Shown piece after piece: positions 5,361 to 7,295 of a stretch of DNA of 7,295 nucleotides (its first letter is position 1; every line of letters starts with the position of its first letter). The stretch is from Candidatus Spyradenecus faecavium (GTDB lineage Bacteria > Verrucomicrobiota > Kiritimatiellia > RFP12 > DVOR01): NCBI GenBank assembly GCA_018713405.1, contig DVOR01000188.1:1-7295 (forward strand). Reading direction: 5' to 3'. A program made the translations under genes and the position numbers. The notes under the pieces are model-generated. The model was not told where the DNA came from. It saw nothing but the letters and a program-made list of their open reading frames with translations, and did not search any database.

Positions 5361-6470
5361 ATGGACAGCTTGCGTTTCTTCCTTCCGACGACGATTGAAT
5401 CCGGCCCCAACTGCGTGCGCCTTGCGGCGGAGCGTTGGGTCTGCGGCAGCAAGGCGCTTTTGGTGACGGGCCGTGGCGGGGCGGCGGCCTCGGGGGCGTT
5501 GGCGGACGCGCAGGCGGCGCTTGAGGCGCGCGGCGCGGAGTGGACGCTCTTCGACGGCATCTCTGCGAATCCCGACGCCGACCAGATCTACGCGGGCGTG
5601 GCGCGGGCGAAGGAGGCGGGGTGCGACTTCGTGGTGGGCATCGGCGGGGGCTCTCCGTTGGACGCGGCCAAGGCCATCGCGTGGGCGGTGGGGACGGAGG
5701 TGCCGCAGGAGCGCTTCTTCCGGATGCGTCCCGAGCCGGGCGACAGGACGTTGCCCATCGTGGCAATCCCGACGACGTGCGGCACGGGCAGCGAGGTGAC
5801 GCCCTATTCCATCATCACGGACCATCAGGCGAAGACCAAGAAGAACGTCTCCGGGCCGAGTCTCTTCCCGCGGACGGCGTTGCTGGACGCGCGCTATCTC
5901 TCCAGCCTGCCGCCGGCGGTGCTGTGCGACACGGCGTTGGACGCGCTGTCGCACGCCATCGAGGGAGCCTATTCGCCGCGGTGCTCGCGTTTCACCGAGG
6001 CGCTGGCGCTGGAGGCCGTCCGCACGATCGTGCCGGAGCTGGTGCGCATGGCGCATGGCGTCTTCGTGAACCTGGCGCAGCTGCAGTACGCCGCCGCGGT
6101 GGCGGGCGTGGTCATCGCGCAGACGGGCACGGGGCTGGTGCACGCGATGGGCTATCCGCTTACCTATTATAAGGGCATCCCCCACGGCCGGGCCAACGGC
6201 ATCCTGTTGGCGGGTTACCTGGACTTCATGGCGCGCCCGTGCGCCGCGCTCACGGAGCGTCTCCTGGGGGCCGCGAACCTGGGCTCCAGCGAGGAGCTCC
6301 ACGGGCTGGTCGACGCTCTGCTGGACACGATGGGCACGACGCCCGAGGCCCCGAGCGAGGACGAGCTGACGCGCTACACCCGCGAGCCGCTCCGCCTGGA
6401 GCTGGTCCGCCGTTACCGCACCATGCCCTCGCCGGAGGAGGTCATGGACATTTACCGCACAGGCTTTTGA
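5361..6470 (+). CDS. Iron-containing (group III) alcohol dehydrogenase
   Basis: This 369-residue protein belongs to the Fe-ADH family, cytoplasmic NAD(P)-dependent oxidoreductases interconverting alcohols and aldehydes or ketones; most members have about 380 residues. The N-terminus RFFLPTTIESGPN (5-17) is the family's usual opening strand. The nucleotide-binding loop is GIGGGSPLDAAKAIA (93-107), and IPTTCGTGSEVTPYS (136-150) is the conserved core segment. The four expected metal ligands are all present: Asp194 and His198 in LDALSHAIEG, His261 in TGLVHAMGYPL, and His275 in IPHGRANGILL. Substrate cannot be inferred; fermentation-type alcohol, butanol or diol dehydrogenases all fit. The frame is open back to an ATG at 5232, but those 43 extra residues do not look like the family and would span the TATAAT, so the ATG at 5361 with GAGG (5353-5356) four bases upstream is preferred. 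An M18 aminopeptidase gene follows after 19 nt. Confidence 0.92.
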   Translation: MDSLRFFLPTTIESGPNCVRLAAERWVCGSKALLVTGRGGAAASGALADAQAALEARGAEWTLFDGISANPDADQIYAGVARAKEAGCDFVVGIGGGSPLDAAKAIAWAVGTEVPQERFFRMRPEPGDRTLPIVAIPTTCGTGSEVTPYSIITDHQAKTKKNVSGPSLFPRTALLDARYLSSLPPAVLCDTALDALSHAIEGAYSPRCSRFTEALALEAVRTIVPELVRMAHGVFVNLAQLQYAAAVAGVVIAQTGTGLVHAMGYPLTYYKGIPHGRANGILLAGYLDFMARPCAALTERLLGAANLGSSEELHGLVDALLDTMGTTPEAPSEDELTRYTREPLRLELVRRYRTMPSPEEVMDIYRTGF

Positions 6471-6474
6471 TCGA

Positions 6475-6481
6475 AAAGGAG
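6475..6481 (+). promoter_or_regulatory. Ribosome binding site of the M18 aminopeptidase gene
   Basis: AAAGGAG lies eight bases before the ATG at 6490, within the 19-nt gap after the dehydrogenase stop. It is the strongest plus-strand ribosome binding site in the window and fixes the start. Confidence 0.85.
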
Positions 6482-6489
6482 TTTGCATC

Positions 6490-7295
6490 ATGAGTGACAT
6501 CGCAGGGACCGTGAAGCGCGAGAACGCCGTCGGGCGCCTCTCCGCGCAGGAGGCCGCCGAATGCGCGGCCTACGCCGAGGATTACGTCGGCTATCTGGGC
6601 ATCGCCAAAACCGAGCGCCGTGCCTACGCCGAGGCCGTGCGCCGCATCGAGGCCGTCGGCTTCCGTGAGCTCTCGACCTTCGAGACGCTGAAGCCGGGCG
6701 ACAAGGTCTACCGCGGCTACCACGGCAAGACGCTGATGGCCGCCGTCATCGGCCAGGAGCCCGTGGCCAACGGCATCAACGTCATCGGCGGCCACACCGA
6801 CGCGCCGCGCATCGACCTCAAGCCCGTGCCAATCTGTGAGAAGGGCGGCCTGGCTTACTTCGACACGCATTACTACGGCGGCATCAAGAAATTCCACTGG
6901 CTGGTCCACCCCCTCGCCCTCTACGGGGTCATCGTCAAGCCCGACGGGACGAAGGTGGAGGTCGCCATCGGCGACGAGCCCGGCGACCCCGTCTTCCAAA
7001 TCACCGACATCCTGCCCCACTTCGGCGCCGAGCAGAGCGGCAAGAAGGTCTCCGAGGCCTTCGACCCCGAGGACATGGACGTGCTCATCGGCTCGGCCCC
7101 CGAACCCGGCGCCGACAAGGACGTCAAGGAGACCGTCAAGCGCAACATCCTGCGCCTGCTGGCCGAGCGCTACGGCGTGACCGAGGAGGATTTCCTCTCC
7201 GCCGAGCTCGAGCTCGTGCCCGCCGGGATGCCGCGCGACCTGGGCCTGGACCGCTCCATGATCACCGGCTACGGCCACGACGACCGCGTCTGCGC
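6490..7295 (+). CDS. M18-family aminopeptidase, N-terminal part (3' end outside window)
   Basis: The frame starts at the ATG at 6490 and remains open to the window edge, giving 268 residues plus a partial codon; full M18 enzymes have about 430-480. M18 proteins are cytoplasmic metallo-aminopeptidases with two zinc (or cobalt) ions that remove N-terminal residues from peptides, usually as large oligomers. Visible landmarks are NVIGGHTDAPRIDLKP (97-112), with His102 of the H-x-D signature as first metal ligand, GLAYFDTHYYGGIKKFHW (120-137), EEDFLSAELELVPAG (232-246), and LGLDRSMITGYGHDDRVC (251-268), where the Asp pair 264-265 holds the expected bridging ligand. The catalytic Glu pair and the last ligands lie beyond the edge, so activity cannot be judged. 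The strong ribosome binding site and 19-nt gap suggest co-transcription with the dehydrogenase gene. Cleavage specificity (acidic or broader) is not evident. Confidence 0.94.
   Translation, partial: MSDIAGTVKRENAVGRLSAQEAAECAAYAEDYVGYLGIAKTERRAYAEAVRRIEAVGFRELSTFETLKPGDKVYRGYHGKTLMAAVIGQEPVANGINVIGGHTDAPRIDLKPVPICEKGGLAYFDTHYYGGIKKFHWLVHPLALYGVIVKPDGTKVEVAIGDEPGDPVFQITDILPHFGAEQSGKKVSEAFDPEDMDVLIGSAPEPGADKDVKETVKRNILRLLAERYGVTEEDFLSAELELVPAGMPRDLGLDRSMITGYGHDDRVC

Noticed and set aside
5289..6500. A 403-codon minus-strand frame antisense to the alcohol dehydrogenase, and a 278-codon one (6442-7278) antisense to the aminopeptidase
   Set aside because: Arg/Ala/His-rich composition without domains, fully overlapping genes with clear family motifs and metal ligands.

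Overview
This is a GC-rich bacterial chromosomal window made mostly of core translation and metabolism genes. The organism cannot be named from the sequence alone. Two traits hint at the PVC group (Verrucomicrobia, Lentisphaerae, Kiritimatiellae): a histidyl-tRNA synthetase whose class II motif 3 ends in Gly-Asp instead of Glu-Arg, as I recall from plant organellar and some bacterial HisRS, and an HU/IHF protein with a short extra N-terminus. This placement is an inference of low to moderate confidence.

Layout. (1) Bases 3-653, plus strand: the 3' end of a membrane acyltransferase gene (acyltransferase-3 family), cut by the window edge. Its first part is clearly poorer in GC than the rest of the window. 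(2) Bases 4933 down to 625, minus strand: four genes in the order proS, HU/IHF-like gene, hisS, gluQ. Gaps are 30 and 68 nt, then a 4-nt ATGA overlap, so this looks like one operon of three aminoacyl-tRNA-synthetase-family genes with a nucleoid protein gene inside it. The 68-nt gap carries a strong GC-rich hairpin just before the hisS ribosome binding site. The end of gluQ overlaps the end of the acyltransferase gene tail to tail by 29 bp. (3) Bases 4934-5360: a divergent intergenic region of about 430 bp holding a tandem array of palindromic repeats (AACCCTT-AGGGTT type) with a period of about 22 bp, followed by a clear extended -10 promoter. (4) Bases 5361-6470, plus strand: an iron-containing alcohol dehydrogenase. 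After 19 nt comes an M18-family aminopeptidase gene (6490 onward) that runs off the window; the two probably form an operon.

How the genes work together. The minus-strand operon supplies charged tRNA-Pro and tRNA-His and glutamylates queuosine on tRNA-Asp, with an architectural DNA-binding protein co-expressed. The plus-strand pair joins an NAD(P)-dependent alcohol/aldehyde oxidoreductase to a peptidase, with no evident shared pathway. I found no defence system, mobile element, tRNA, rRNA or CRISPR. The least explained element is the phased palindromic array between the two divergent transcription units.
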